Positions 52,982-60,325 are shown, counted from the first letter of the stretch. The stretch: DNA of 64,000 nt from Aquabacterium sp. (GCA_023266355.1 JAHFQM010000002.1:496001-560000); one strand, 5' to 3'. Notes: generated by a model not told the origin, from the letters alone. Program-made: numbers and translations.

Positions 52982-52998
52982 TGTGAATTTTTTTCACA
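52982..52998 (+). promoter_or_regulatory. TGTGAA-N5-TTCACA palindrome
   Basis: A perfect 6-bp inverted repeat around five thymines lies 32 bp after the Lrp-gene stop and about 92 bp before the small open frame at 53091. It resembles a CRP half-site pair but is one base too wide. It may be an operator for the small gene or the U-rich end of the Lrp-gene transcript. Confidence 0.35.
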
Positions 52999-53090
52999 GA
53001 ATGTGCGCCTGCCGTGTCATCCAGGAGGCGAAGCGCCGCGTTGAACCCTCAGCCCGGGCTCATCCGGCCGGGCCTTCGAAGGATCGCACC

Positions 53091-53294
53091 ATGCGCCAGA
53101 TTGCCCCCCTGCCCCGAGTTACCGCCCCCCTGCCCCCGGCTCGCCCCGTCGTCGATGCCGGCAACCTGCGCAGCTCGACCACCCCAGCCCACAAGGCACC
53201 CGCCGTCAACCAGCCCTGGTTCGGCCGCGACGACTGCCACTGCGACGATGGCCCCGAGCGCATGAGCAAGCGCAGCGTCCACGGCCGCTGGTGA
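53091..53294 (+). CDS. Possible 67-residue Cys-containing small protein
   Basis: An open frame starts with an ATG at 53091 preceded by GAAGGA at seven bases and ends at a TGA at 53294. The product is 67 residues, with a Pro/Thr/Ser-rich first half, then a compact C-terminal stretch (PWFGRDDCHCDDGPERMSKR) that carries a CxC pair among acidic residues. I know no family like it. It is followed within 10 bp by a perfect hairpin and then a strong bidirectional terminator, and preceded by a palindrome, which supports an independent small transcription unit. The open frame extends upstream without homology, and chance open frames are common at this GC. Confidence 0.4.
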   Translation: MRQIAPLPRVTAPLPPARPVVDAGNLRSSTTPAHKAPAVNQPWFGRDDCHCDDGPERMSKRSVHGRW

Positions 53295-53303
53295 GTGCGG
53301 CAT

Positions 53304-53322
53304 GGCAGGCACAGTGCCTGCC
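53304..53322 (+). terminator. Hairpin after the small open frame
   Basis: GGCAGGCAC and GTGCCTGCC form a perfect 9-bp inverted repeat with one central base (53304-53322), 9 bp after the small gene's stop codon. It would fold as a tight stem in RNA but has no U-tract of its own; the strong terminator follows 15 bp later. Confidence 0.4.
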
Positions 53323-53336
53323 AGAGCCCGCCCATG

Positions 53337-53376
53337 AAAAAATCCCCTGAAAGGCCCAGCCCTGCAGGGGATTTTT
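53337..53376. terminator. Bidirectional rho-independent terminator
   Basis: ATCCCCTG (53342-53349) and CAGGGGAT (53365-53372) form an 8-bp stem that extends as an A-run on the left and a T-run on the right, so both strands read a hairpin followed by U residues. It serves the chemoreceptor gene on the minus strand (stop at 53401) and any plus-strand transcript from the small frame. The sequence resembles the terminator at 55041-55074. Confidence 0.85.
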
Positions 53377-53400
53377 CATGGGTCAAAAACCCCAAAAGGC

Positions 53401-54951
53401 TCACAGCCTGAACACACCCACCTCGCCCGACAGGCGCACGGACTGGTCCTTCAGGCTCTCGGCGGCAGACGCGGCCTCTTCCACCAAGGCGGCGTTCTGT
53501 TGGGTCATCTGGTCCAGGTGCGTGACGGCCACGTTGATCTGGTCGATGCCCTCGCGCTGCTCCTGGGTCGCCGCCGTGATCTCGCCAATGATGTCGGTGA
53601 CGCGCTGCACGCTCGCCACGATCTCGCCCATGGTGCTGCCCGCGTCCTGCACCAGGCGGGAGCCCGACTCGACGCGCTCCACGCTGGCCCCGATCAGGCC
53701 CTTGATCTCCCGGGCGGCTTCGGCCGAGCGCTGCGCCAGGGAGCGCACCTCGCCCGCCACCACGGCGAAACCGCGGCCTTGCTCGCCGGCACGGGCCGCT
53801 TCCACGGCCGCGTTCAGGGCCAGGATGTTGGTCTGGAAAGCGATGCCGTCGATGGTGCCGATGATGTCGCTGATGCGGCGCGAGCTGGCGCTGATCTCGT
53901 CCATCGTGGCCACCACCTGAGACACCACCTGCCCGCCGCGCTGGGCCACGGCCGCCGCAGAGGTGGCCAGTTGGTTGGCCGTGGCGGCCGAGTCGGCCGT
54001 CTGGCGCACGGTGCCGGTCAGCTGCATCATGGACGCGGCGGCCTGTTGCAGGTTCGAGGCGGTCTGCTCGGTGCGTGACGACAGGTCCATGTTGCCCGAC
54101 GCGATTTCGGAACTCGCCGTGCCGATGCTGTCGGTCGATTGCTGCACCGAGGTGATCAGGCGGGTCAACGAGGTCTGCATGGACTGCAAGGCCCGCAGCA
54201 GCTGACCGGTTTCGTCATCCGACTGCGGCGTGATCTTGCTGCTCAGGTCGAAACGGGCAATGGCCTCGGCCACATTGGCCGCCTCGCGCAGCGGGCGGGT
54301 GATGGAGCGTTGCAACCAGACCGACAAGGTGCCGCCCACGATCAGCGCACAGACACCGAACACGACCAGCGCCCACTGGGCCTGGTGGTTCGTCGCATCC
54401 ACGCGCTGGGCGGCGGCGTCCAGCTTGTCGCGCTGGTCCTGCACCACGTTCTTGATGGCCTCCTGGAAAGCCGCGGCGGCCGGTGTGAATTCGGCATCGA
54501 AGGTCTGGCGCGCCTTGTCGTTGTCGCCAGCCTTCTTGGCCTGGGTGACGGCGTCGCGGGTGCTGAGGTAGGCCTTGCGGGCCTGGGAGAGCTTGTCGAA
54601 CAAAGCGCGCTCATCGGGCGCCGCCATCAGCACTTCCAGGCGTTTTTGCAGCTCGCTGGACTGCTTGGTCGATTCGGCCGCGTTGGCCGCGAAGAACTGC
54701 GCCAGTTGCGGATCGGCGCTGACAGCGATGGCGCTGGTGCGGTTCACGCCGTTGGTGATGTTGCGGTACCAGTCGGTGGCGATGCGCTCGCTGACCAGGG
54801 ACTTTTCGAACATGTCCTTGGTCTCGGCGGCCACCCGGTGCAAGGCCCAGTAGCCGATGCCGGAGCCCAGGAAGGCGATCAGCAACACCAAGCCCAGCAC
54901 CACGGCCAGGCGCTGGCCAATCGATCGGCCCATCATGGCAACACGCGACAT
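53401..54951 (-). CDS. Methyl-accepting chemotaxis protein (second)
   Basis: The 516-residue chemoreceptor has membrane helices at about 14-36 and 193-213 with a 4HB_MCP-type periplasmic domain between. HAMP follows, then the signalling hairpin with IAFQTNILALNAAVEAARAG and GFAVVAGEVRSLAQRSAEAA. It is a diverged paralogue of the one at 48720-50315, with the same hairpin tip but a different ligand domain. It ends with EVGVFRL without a CheR pentapeptide. The ATG at 54951 has AGGA about seven bases upstream. It is terminated by the strong hairpin at 53337-53376. Confidence 0.92.
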   Translation of the reverse strand: MSRVAMMGRSIGQRLAVVLGLVLLIAFLGSGIGYWALHRVAAETKDMFEKSLVSERIATDWYRNITNGVNRTSAIAVSADPQLAQFFAANAAESTKQSSELQKRLEVLMAAPDERALFDKLSQARKAYLSTRDAVTQAKKAGDNDKARQTFDAEFTPAAAAFQEAIKNVVQDQRDKLDAAAQRVDATNHQAQWALVVFGVCALIVGGTLSVWLQRSITRPLREAANVAEAIARFDLSSKITPQSDDETGQLLRALQSMQTSLTRLITSVQQSTDSIGTASSEIASGNMDLSSRTEQTASNLQQAAASMMQLTGTVRQTADSAATANQLATSAAAVAQRGGQVVSQVVATMDEISASSRRISDIIGTIDGIAFQTNILALNAAVEAARAGEQGRGFAVVAGEVRSLAQRSAEAAREIKGLIGASVERVESGSRLVQDAGSTMGEIVASVQRVTDIIGEITAATQEQREGIDQINVAVTHLDQMTQQNAALVEEAASAAESLKDQSVRLSGEVGVFRL

Positions 54952-55040
54952 CTCAATTCCTTTGGCAACAGGGTTCACGGGTTCACCGCGAACCACTGCC
55001 GGCATTTCGGCCGAAATGCACCAACATTGAGCGCGCAAAG

Positions 55041-55074
55041 AAAAATCCCCTGAGAGGCGAACCTGTCAGGGGAT
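55041..55074 (-). terminator. Rho-independent terminator (minus strand), probably the original tRNA-His terminator
   Basis: ATCCCCTGA (55045-55053) and TCAGGGGAT (55066-55074) form a perfect 9-bp stem with a 12-base loop. On the minus strand it is followed by TTTTTC, a good U-tract. It lies 9 bp left of the left att repeat. Because minus-strand transcription of ppiD and tRNA-His would have reached it before the element inserted, it is probably the displaced terminator of that unit. Confidence 0.8.
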
Positions 55075-55082
55075 CTCTTATA

Positions 55083-55102
55083 CGGTGGGGTGGCTGATGG
55101 GA
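55083..55102. repeat. Attachment-site repeat, left end of the element
   Basis: CGGTGGGGTGGCTGATGGGA is an exact copy of the tRNA-His 3'-end segment at 57732-57751, in the same orientation. It marks the distal boundary of the integrated element. This sequence belongs to a tRNA 3' end but has no tRNA beside it here. Confidence 0.9.
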
Positions 55103-55167
55103 AACGCCGTCGGCACCATCAGAAACCTTATGAATCAATTACTTAGGCGACTGCCTGCCGCCTCTGC

Positions 55168-55185
55168 GTCCGGGTGTCTGTCCGG
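55168..55185 (+). other. Putative integrase arm site, left end
   Basis: GTCCGGGTGTCTGTCCGG consists of two GTCCGG copies 12 bp apart. It matches the right-end motif at 57643-57660 in 16 of 18 positions and is in the same orientation. It lies 65 bp inside the left att repeat. Confidence 0.6.
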
Positions 55186-55381
55186 GGCATTGTGGCCATG
55201 ATACAGCGCACATTGCCCCGCGCCAAGTCATCCCACCGCAGAGTGCGTGCCACACCATGCAGGCGACCATAGGGCTGGAATGGGCCATAAGCTGTGGCAA
55301 AAATCGTCACCTGAATCACGCGAGGGAGTTACGTTTGACTGACTTACCGGAAGACTTGGTATCTCGTTTGAACTGTCTTGA

Positions 55382-55783
55382 AGCAATGTTGGCTGCTTCT
55401 CACACCTGCCGAACTCGTCTGCGGCCACCCTTGGGGGCACCCAAACGGTCACGACCATCAATGAACCCGGTCTCTATGCCCTGATCTTCCGCAGCCACAA
55501 GGCAGAGGCCAAAGCCTTTCAACGATGGGTCACGCATCACGTGCTCCCGGCCATCAGGCAGGACGGGCTTTACATCAGGGGCGAAGAACGCCTGTTGTCT
55601 GCGGCGACACAGGAAGAACTCCAGGCACAGCTTGACCGACTCAAGGCGGCAGCAACCCAAGCCATCGAAGCCAAGGCGATACGGGGCCTCTCTGCCTTGG
55701 AAGAACGGGATGCAAGGTATGACGCCTTCAAGTTCTTTGGCAAGGACAGCAAGCGCAAGCCTCGCCCTCGCCTTCCTCGGTAA
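55382..55783 (+). pseudogene. Decayed phage antirepressor (BRO-N type)
   Basis: The open frame from 55382 to the TAA ending at 55783 has no ATG or GTG start before 55541. It encodes the conserved second half of the BRO-N/ANT domain: GTQTVTTINEPGLYALIFRS, then KAEAKAFQRWVTHHVLPAIR. A charged helical tail follows (EERDARYDAFKFFGK). The N-terminal part of the domain that should precede it is replaced by unrelated sequence and a TGA at 55379-55381. It is thus 5'-truncated and probably not functional. BRO-N genes are typical of prophages. Confidence 0.8.
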
Positions 55784-55860
55784 TCAGCCCAGCCCCAGCA
55801 GCCCCAGCAAGGCCCCTCCCGCCCCCGCTATGGGCCTCGGGAAGGTTGCCAAGGGAGGCC

Positions 55861-57708
55861 TCAGCAGTTGCCTTGCAACCTCTGCGGGATGCTCAGGGGG
55901 TAGGCGATCCGCTCCAGGTCAGCCTTGACCAGTTCCAAGCCTGCGGGGCTGGAGTGGTAGCTCTGCCACTGCAACAGCGTCAGATGCTCAGGCTTGTGCC
56001 CCGTGAGGCCCCAAGTGGGAATCCCACGGTTGCCCGCATAGGTGATGAGCGTCTTGCGGAAGACGTACAACCCCTTTACCTGACGCCCCGGGGGCGCTGT
56101 GTCGTCATACAGGCCGATGGTCCGCAGGAAGTCCGTGAAGGCCTGCCCAGCGACTTCGTAGGGGTTGCCTTTCTTGACCCTGACACCAGGGAACAGACGA
56201 TCAGACCCGGCTTTCTTCATGCGCTCAAGGTAGGCGGGGAGACCCAGCCGCACCAGTTCAGAATGAAGGGGCAAGCGCCGCGTCTCGCCTGTCTTCACGG
56301 TCTTGGTGACACCCTTCCCCGCGGGGGTGTGTTCATCGACAAGCAGGAAGAAGGTGTCGCCCTCCTTGCCCCAGTCACACTGCGGGTTCAACTGGCAAAG
56401 CTCCCGCGGGCGGGCACCAGTGAACAAGCTGATGACAGGCAACCAGTAAGCGGCATCCGCCCCGATGTCTTGGGCAATGGCTGCGAACTCCGGCCCCTCA
56501 AACAGACGCTTAAGCTCAGGCATGGTCAAGTCACGCTGTGTGTCCTCACCAGCTTTGCGCCCGCCCGTGTATTCGATGCCATCCACGATCAGGGCCGGGA
56601 AGCCCTCGTCCCCATAGTCCCGTCGGGCATCTCTCAGAAACGCCTTGAGAGGCGCACGGTAGTTGTCATTGAAGGTGCGGGGGCCCATGACCTCCTCGGC
56701 TTCCTCCTCCAGCATCTTGGCAACTGCTTCGCCCTGATCGAAGCGCGTGGCCCAATCCGAGGGCAAGCCGCAGATGTCGTGCAGGAAAGCCGTCACCTGA
56801 CGCTGGCGCAACTCCGCTACCGGGGTCTGAGCCCCGACCATCTCCCGGAACAACTCCAGGCACCGGACCACCTTGCGCGTGTAGCCCGTGGGGGCCTTCT
56901 GCTTGACCTGAATGTAGGCCTTGATGATGGCCCCAATGGTCAACACAGTGGCCAACTTCGCGGGGGCCTTGATGGGCTCAGGGAGGGGCGGCGGAGGCAC
57001 GGCCTTGCGCTCATACAGGCGCTTGGTGCTGGGGTCAATGAACTCTAGGGACAGAGCCTCAGCAAAGGCGAAGACCAGGGCGCGGAAGTGCCCATCATCC
57101 TTGACGTATGGGATGGAATCTCGGCTCAGCTTGGCCTCAACGATCAACCCCAGGGTGACCGCGCTGTAGCCGCTGAGAACATCGCCCGCCGCGCCGTCGA
57201 AGACTTCATGGTGGGCCTCCAACTCATCGCGGCCTTCAAACCTGCGCAGCATCTCGTACTGCCTGCGGTTCTGATCCTGAGCCCAGCGCACAGCAAGGGC
57301 CTTGATGGCCTCGGCGGTCCACATGCTGAGCATCAAAGGGCGCCCCCGGAAGATGCCCCCTGCGATCTCTTGGCGAACCTCATCCAGCATCCCAGTGAAG
57401 GCGATGTAGTGCATAAGCGACAAACGCTCAGCGGCACGGCCCGCCTTGAGGCCCAGGTTCACAGATGGATAGCTGCCAAGGTGTGGCGCAAGGTCTTTGG
57501 GGACCGAAGGCCGAAAGTAAGCACGGCCATCCGTCTTGACGTGATAGCCGTACTTGTCTTTTCTTGTACTTGGGGACGACAAGCTGAGTTTCCCTTGATC
57601 GAACAACTGGAGCAGTTGCCCGAGGTCTTTCTCAAGGGAACTGTCCGGGTTTGTGTCCGGACAGGCTTGCCTAAGTGATTGATGTGCTTGGTTCTTTTTT
57701 GAATTCAA
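55861..57708 (-). CDS. Tyrosine-recombinase integrase of the tRNA-His element
   Basis: The 615-residue protein has an unusually long N-terminal region (about 420 residues) with the DUF6538-like start YHVKTDGRAYFRPSVPKDL, then a phage-integrase catalytic domain. Visible active-site parts are Arg433 (TGARPREL), the hairpin Lys472 region (KTVKTGETRRLPLH), Arg551, His571 (TGHKPEH) and the nucleophile Tyr584 (QSYHSS). The first histidine of the second box, normally H-x-x-R, is Tyr548 (YVFR), which is unusual. It starts with TTG at 57708, an atypical start chosen because no ATG lies near the conserved N-terminus. It sits at the tRNA-proximal end, reading inward. Confidence 0.9.
   Translation of the reverse strand: MNSKKNQAHQSLRQACPDTNPDSSLEKDLGQLLQLFDQGKLSLSSPSTRKDKYGYHVKTDGRAYFRPSVPKDLAPHLGSYPSVNLGLKAGRAAERLSLMHYIAFTGMLDEVRQEIAGGIFRGRPLMLSMWTAEAIKALAVRWAQDQNRRQYEMLRRFEGRDELEAHHEVFDGAAGDVLSGYSAVTLGLIVEAKLSRDSIPYVKDDGHFRALVFAFAEALSLEFIDPSTKRLYERKAVPPPPLPEPIKAPAKLATVLTIGAIIKAYIQVKQKAPTGYTRKVVRCLELFREMVGAQTPVAELRQRQVTAFLHDICGLPSDWATRFDQGEAVAKMLEEEAEEVMGPRTFNDNYRAPLKAFLRDARRDYGDEGFPALIVDGIEYTGGRKAGEDTQRDLTMPELKRLFEGPEFAAIAQDIGADAAYWLPVISLFTGARPRELCQLNPQCDWGKEGDTFFLLVDEHTPAGKGVTKTVKTGETRRLPLHSELVRLGLPAYLERMKKAGSDRLFPGVRVKKGNPYEVAGQAFTDFLRTIGLYDDTAPPGRQVKGLYVFRKTLITYAGNRGIPTWGLTGHKPEHLTLLQWQSYHSSPAGLELVKADLERIAYPLSIPQRLQGNC
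57643..57660 (+). other. Putative integrase arm site, right end
   Basis: GTCCGGGTTTGTGTCCGG is two GTCCGG copies 12 bp apart and the near-twin of the left-end motif at 55168-55185. It lies inside the start of the integrase gene, 71 bp inside the right att repeat. It is part of a wider inverted repeat, CTGTCCGG-N8-CCGGACAG, at 57641-57664, which could also bind the integrase as an autoregulator. Confidence 0.6.
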
Positions 57709-57731
57709 GGACTTAGCACATCACAAAGAAG

Positions 57732-57751
57732 CGGTGGGGTGGCTGATGGGA
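57732..57751. repeat. Attachment-site repeat, tRNA-His end
   Basis: This is the second exact copy of the 20-bp att core. It covers the 3' end of tRNA-His (acceptor stem and CCA side) plus three bases beyond it, the usual target for tyrosine integrases. Confidence 0.9.
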
Positions 57752-57811
57752 CTCGAACCCACGACAACCAGAATCACAATCTGGGACTCTACCAACTGAG
57801 CTACAGCCACC
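57735..57811 (-). tRNA. tRNA-His (GTG)
   Basis: On the minus strand the sequence folds as tRNA: acceptor GTGGCTG with G-1 at 57811, D-arm TAGCTCAGTTGGTAGAG, anticodon stem-loop CCAGATTGTGATTCTGG with anticodon GTG, and T-arm GTGGGTTCGAGTCCCAT. The encoded CCA ends at 57735. It lies 39 bp after the ppiD stop. It is complete although the element is integrated at its 3' end. Confidence 0.97.
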
Positions 57812-57850
57812 GCAGCAAAGACAGAAATTATAGCGTGCTTTTCAAGGCTG

Positions 57851-59776
57851 TCACGATGCTGACGCAGATTTTTGCGCGCTCATCACTTTCTTGCCTTCAT
57901 TCAGGTACTCGACCTTGTACTTGTGCTTGAGGGCTTGATAGTAGGCATCGGCTTCGGCACGGCCCCAGTACGAACCGAACTGGTTCTGGGTTTCCTTGAG
58001 CTCCTGGGGCGAGATCTCCAGCGGCAGCACCTTGTTGACCTTGAGCACGGCCACGCCGTCGGCGCCCAGGTCCACCAGCGTGAAGGCAGGCAACTGCTTC
58101 TCGGGCACGCGCAGCGCGGCGTCCAGCACCAGCGGTGGCTGCGAGAACATGGTCTTGCGCGACATCTTCACCGCGGCAGGCAGTTCGGCCTTGTCGGGTG
58201 CGGCCTTCCAGTCGGCCAGCTTCTTGTCGGCATCGGCACGGGCGGCCTTGGTGGCGGCATCGGCCACCCAGCGGGCGCGCAGTTCGTCCTTGACCTCGTC
58301 GAAGGCACGCAGCGCGGACGGGCTGTACTTGATGATGCGCGCCGACACCAGCTTGTTGGTGCTGACCTCGACCGCCTCGGTGTTGCGGCCCTTCGCGCGG
58401 TTGTTGGCGTCGAACAGGGCGTCCAGCACGCGTCGGTTGCCCAGCGGACCCTGGTCCTTGTTGCCCGGCACGTGCAGCACGCCGTTCATGGTCAACAACG
58501 GCAGTTTGAGCTCATCGGCCACGGGCTTGAGGCTGTCGGACTGCTCGTACACCGAGTTGGTGAAGCGTTCAGCGGCTTCGGCGAACTGGCGCTGGGCCAG
58601 TTGCTTGCGGGCCTCGTCTTCGATCTGGGCACGCACGGCCTCGAAGGGTTGGGCCGTGCCGCCGCGCACGTCGTTGAGCTGGACGATGTGGAAGCCGTAC
58701 TCGGTTTCCACCAGGCCGCTGACCTCGCCCTTCTTGAGCTTGAAGGCGGCTTCGTCGAAGGCCTTGACCATGGCGCCGCGGCCGAAGAACTCCAGGTCAC
58801 CACCGTTGGCGGCAGAGCCGGGATCGTCCGAATTCTTGCGTGCCAACTCGGCGAACTGGGCAGGGTTTTGTTTGATCTGGGCCAGCAGGCCTTCGGCCTT
58901 GGCGCGGGCGGCCTTCTTCTGGTCGGCGGTGGCGCTGGCGTCCACCTTGATCAGGATGTGGCTGGCGCGGCGCTCTTCGGGCGTGCTGTAGCGGGCTTCG
59001 TTTTCCTTGTACGAGCGGCGCAGGTCGTCTTCGCTGACGGTCACGCGCTGCTTGAGGGTGTCCAGGTCCAGCACCACGTACTGCACGTCGGCCTTCTCAG
59101 CGGCGGTCAGCCAGGTGGCGTTGGCGGGGTCTTTGTAGAAAGCCTGCAGTTGCTCGGGCGTCGGGTTGAGCTGGGCCAGGTACTGCTTGGGCTCGAACTT
59201 GGTCCATTGCACTTCGCGCACCTGGAACAGGGCGTCCACCGCCTGGCGGTTGGACAGCAGCGAGGTCTGGCCGGTGGCCTGCACGCCGCCCAGCACCTGG
59301 CCCAGCACCAGCTCCTGGCGCACCATGGCGACGAACTGGTTGGGCGTCATGCCGCGCGCTTCCAGCAGGCCCTTGTTGAAAGAGCCGTCCGGGTTGAACA
59401 GACCGGCAAAGCGCGGGTCGGTGGTGAACTGGCGCAGCAGGCGGTTGTCGCTGACGCTCAGGCTCTGGTCGGCGGCGGCTTCGGCCAGCACGTACTGGCG
59501 AACAAGCGCATCGAGCGACTGGCGGCGGGCTTCGGGGGTGTCGAACTGGCTGGCATCGACATTGGGCTGCTGCGAACGCACGCGCTCCATGAAGTTGCGG
59601 TGGGCGTTGTCCCACTCGGCCTGGGTGATGCTTTGCTTGCCGACCTTGGCCACCACGCCATCGTCGCCAGAGAACTTCGAATACCCCTGGAGGCCGAAGA
59701 CGACGAAAGACGGCAGGATCAGGATCAGCAGCAGGAGCTGCAGGAGGCGCGTGTGCTTGCGGACGAAATCAAACAT
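57851..59776 (-). CDS. ppiD: Periplasmic peptidyl-prolyl isomerase PpiD
   Basis: PpiD is an inner-membrane-anchored folding helper at the Sec exit. The 641-residue protein has a single membrane segment at about 12-33 (LLQLLLLILILPSFVVFGLQ), a SurA_N-like helical chaperone domain to about residue 240, and a parvulin domain at about 262-360 (RASHILIKVDASA, GDLEFFGRGAMVKAFDEAA, ETEYGFHIVQLND). A second inactive parvulin-like region follows. The length fits the family (about 620-640). It lies between tRNA-Val and tRNA-His and follows hupB, as in many betaproteobacteria. Confidence 0.96.
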   Translation of the reverse strand: MFDFVRKHTRLLQLLLLILILPSFVVFGLQGYSKFSGDDGVVAKVGKQSITQAEWDNAHRNFMERVRSQQPNVDASQFDTPEARRQSLDALVRQYVLAEAAADQSLSVSDNRLLRQFTTDPRFAGLFNPDGSFNKGLLEARGMTPNQFVAMVRQELVLGQVLGGVQATGQTSLLSNRQAVDALFQVREVQWTKFEPKQYLAQLNPTPEQLQAFYKDPANATWLTAAEKADVQYVVLDLDTLKQRVTVSEDDLRRSYKENEARYSTPEERRASHILIKVDASATADQKKAARAKAEGLLAQIKQNPAQFAELARKNSDDPGSAANGGDLEFFGRGAMVKAFDEAAFKLKKGEVSGLVETEYGFHIVQLNDVRGGTAQPFEAVRAQIEDEARKQLAQRQFAEAAERFTNSVYEQSDSLKPVADELKLPLLTMNGVLHVPGNKDQGPLGNRRVLDALFDANNRAKGRNTEAVEVSTNKLVSARIIKYSPSALRAFDEVKDELRARWVADAATKAARADADKKLADWKAAPDKAELPAAVKMSRKTMFSQPPLVLDAALRVPEKQLPAFTLVDLGADGVAVLKVNKVLPLEISPQELKETQNQFGSYWGRAEADAYYQALKHKYKVEYLNEGKKVMSAQKSASAS

Positions 59777-59920
59777 GTCGGAGGGGGGTCAATGAAGCCA
59801 GTCAGGAACATCTGGACGGGTAAGGCGGTCACCGACTGCGAAGGCCCAGACAGGACAAAGGCGAACCGGGGTTCGCCTTGGTGCAAGGTGCGGGCCTCAC
59901 CGTCAGATCACCATCGGGCT

Positions 59921-59996
59921 TGGTGGGTGCTGAGGGACTCGAACCCCCGACATCCTGCGTGTAAGGCAAGCGCTCTACCAACTGAGCTAAGCACCC
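59921..59996 (-). tRNA. tRNA-Val (TAC)
   Basis: The minus strand reads GGGTGCT (acceptor), TAGCTCAGTTGGTAGAGC (D-arm), anticodon arm CTTGC-CTTACAC-GCAGG with anticodon TAC, T-arm GGGGGTTCGAGTCCCTC, and encoded CCA ending at 59921. It sits between hupB and ppiD. Confidence 0.97.
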
Positions 59997-60021
59997 GATG
60001 ATCGGGGGCTATCTTAATGCA

Positions 60022-60294
60022 TTACAAAAGGCCGTCCTTGAGGGCCTTGCCAGCGCGGAACTTGGCCACCTTGGCCTTTTTGATCTTGATTTCCTCGCCC
60101 GTGCGCGGGTTGCGGCCCGTGCGCGCGGGGCGCGTGCTCACGGCGAAAGTGCCGAAGCCCACCAGGGTCACGGCATCGCCCTTGCGCAGGGCGCTTTGCA
60201 CACCCTGGATGAAGGCCTCCAGGGCACGCCCGGCCGACGCCTTGGACAGGTCGGCCTGCTGGGCGATGTGCTCGATCATCTCGGTCTTGTTCAC
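60022..60294 (-). CDS. hupB: DNA-binding protein HU-beta
   Basis: HU is a small histone-like protein that bends and compacts DNA. The 90-residue product has the usual length and the family signature [20 protein letters not shown] in the DNA-binding arm, with [16 protein letters not shown] at the N-terminus. The GTG at 60294 is chosen because it restores the standard start (NKTEMIEH), with AGGGGATC upstream. The order hupB, tRNA-Val, ppiD is conserved. Confidence 0.95.
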   Translation of the reverse strand: MNKTEMIEHIAQQADLSKASAGRALEAFIQGVQSALRKGDAVTLVGFGTFAVSTRPARTGRNPRTGEEIKIKKAKVAKFRAGKALKDGLL

Positions 60295-60325
60295 GGAAAG
60301 ATCCCCTCGGGTGTGCCTGGCGTTG

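Larger units (their letters stand above)
55083..57751. mobile_element. Integrated mini-element (2.65 kb) in the 3' end of tRNA-His
   Basis: The element lies between exact 20-bp direct repeats at 55083-55102 and 57732-57751, the second inside the tRNA-His gene, which remains complete. It encodes a tyrosine recombinase at 55861-57708 near the tRNA end and a decayed antirepressor at 55382-55783. The 280 bp between the left att and the antirepressor (55103-55381) contain one putative integrase site and no clear gene; 55784-55860 holds nothing I recognise. GC appears lower than in the neighbours. It looks like a remnant of a prophage or a satellite, or a minimal integrative element with no cargo. 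Confidence 0.88.

Noticed and set aside
52982..52998. CRP binding site (TGTGA-N6-TCACA)
   Set aside because: The spacing is seven bases, not six, and the centre is pure T. It was kept only as an unassigned palindrome.
48720..54951. Duplication of one chemoreceptor gene
   Set aside because: The two share only the conserved signalling tip. Their sensing domains and C-termini differ, so they are old paralogues, not a recent duplication.
55257..55484. A 75-codon frame inside the element, upstream of the antirepressor
   Set aside because: It has no ribosome-binding site or family, and its second half is the shifted frame of the antirepressor remnant.
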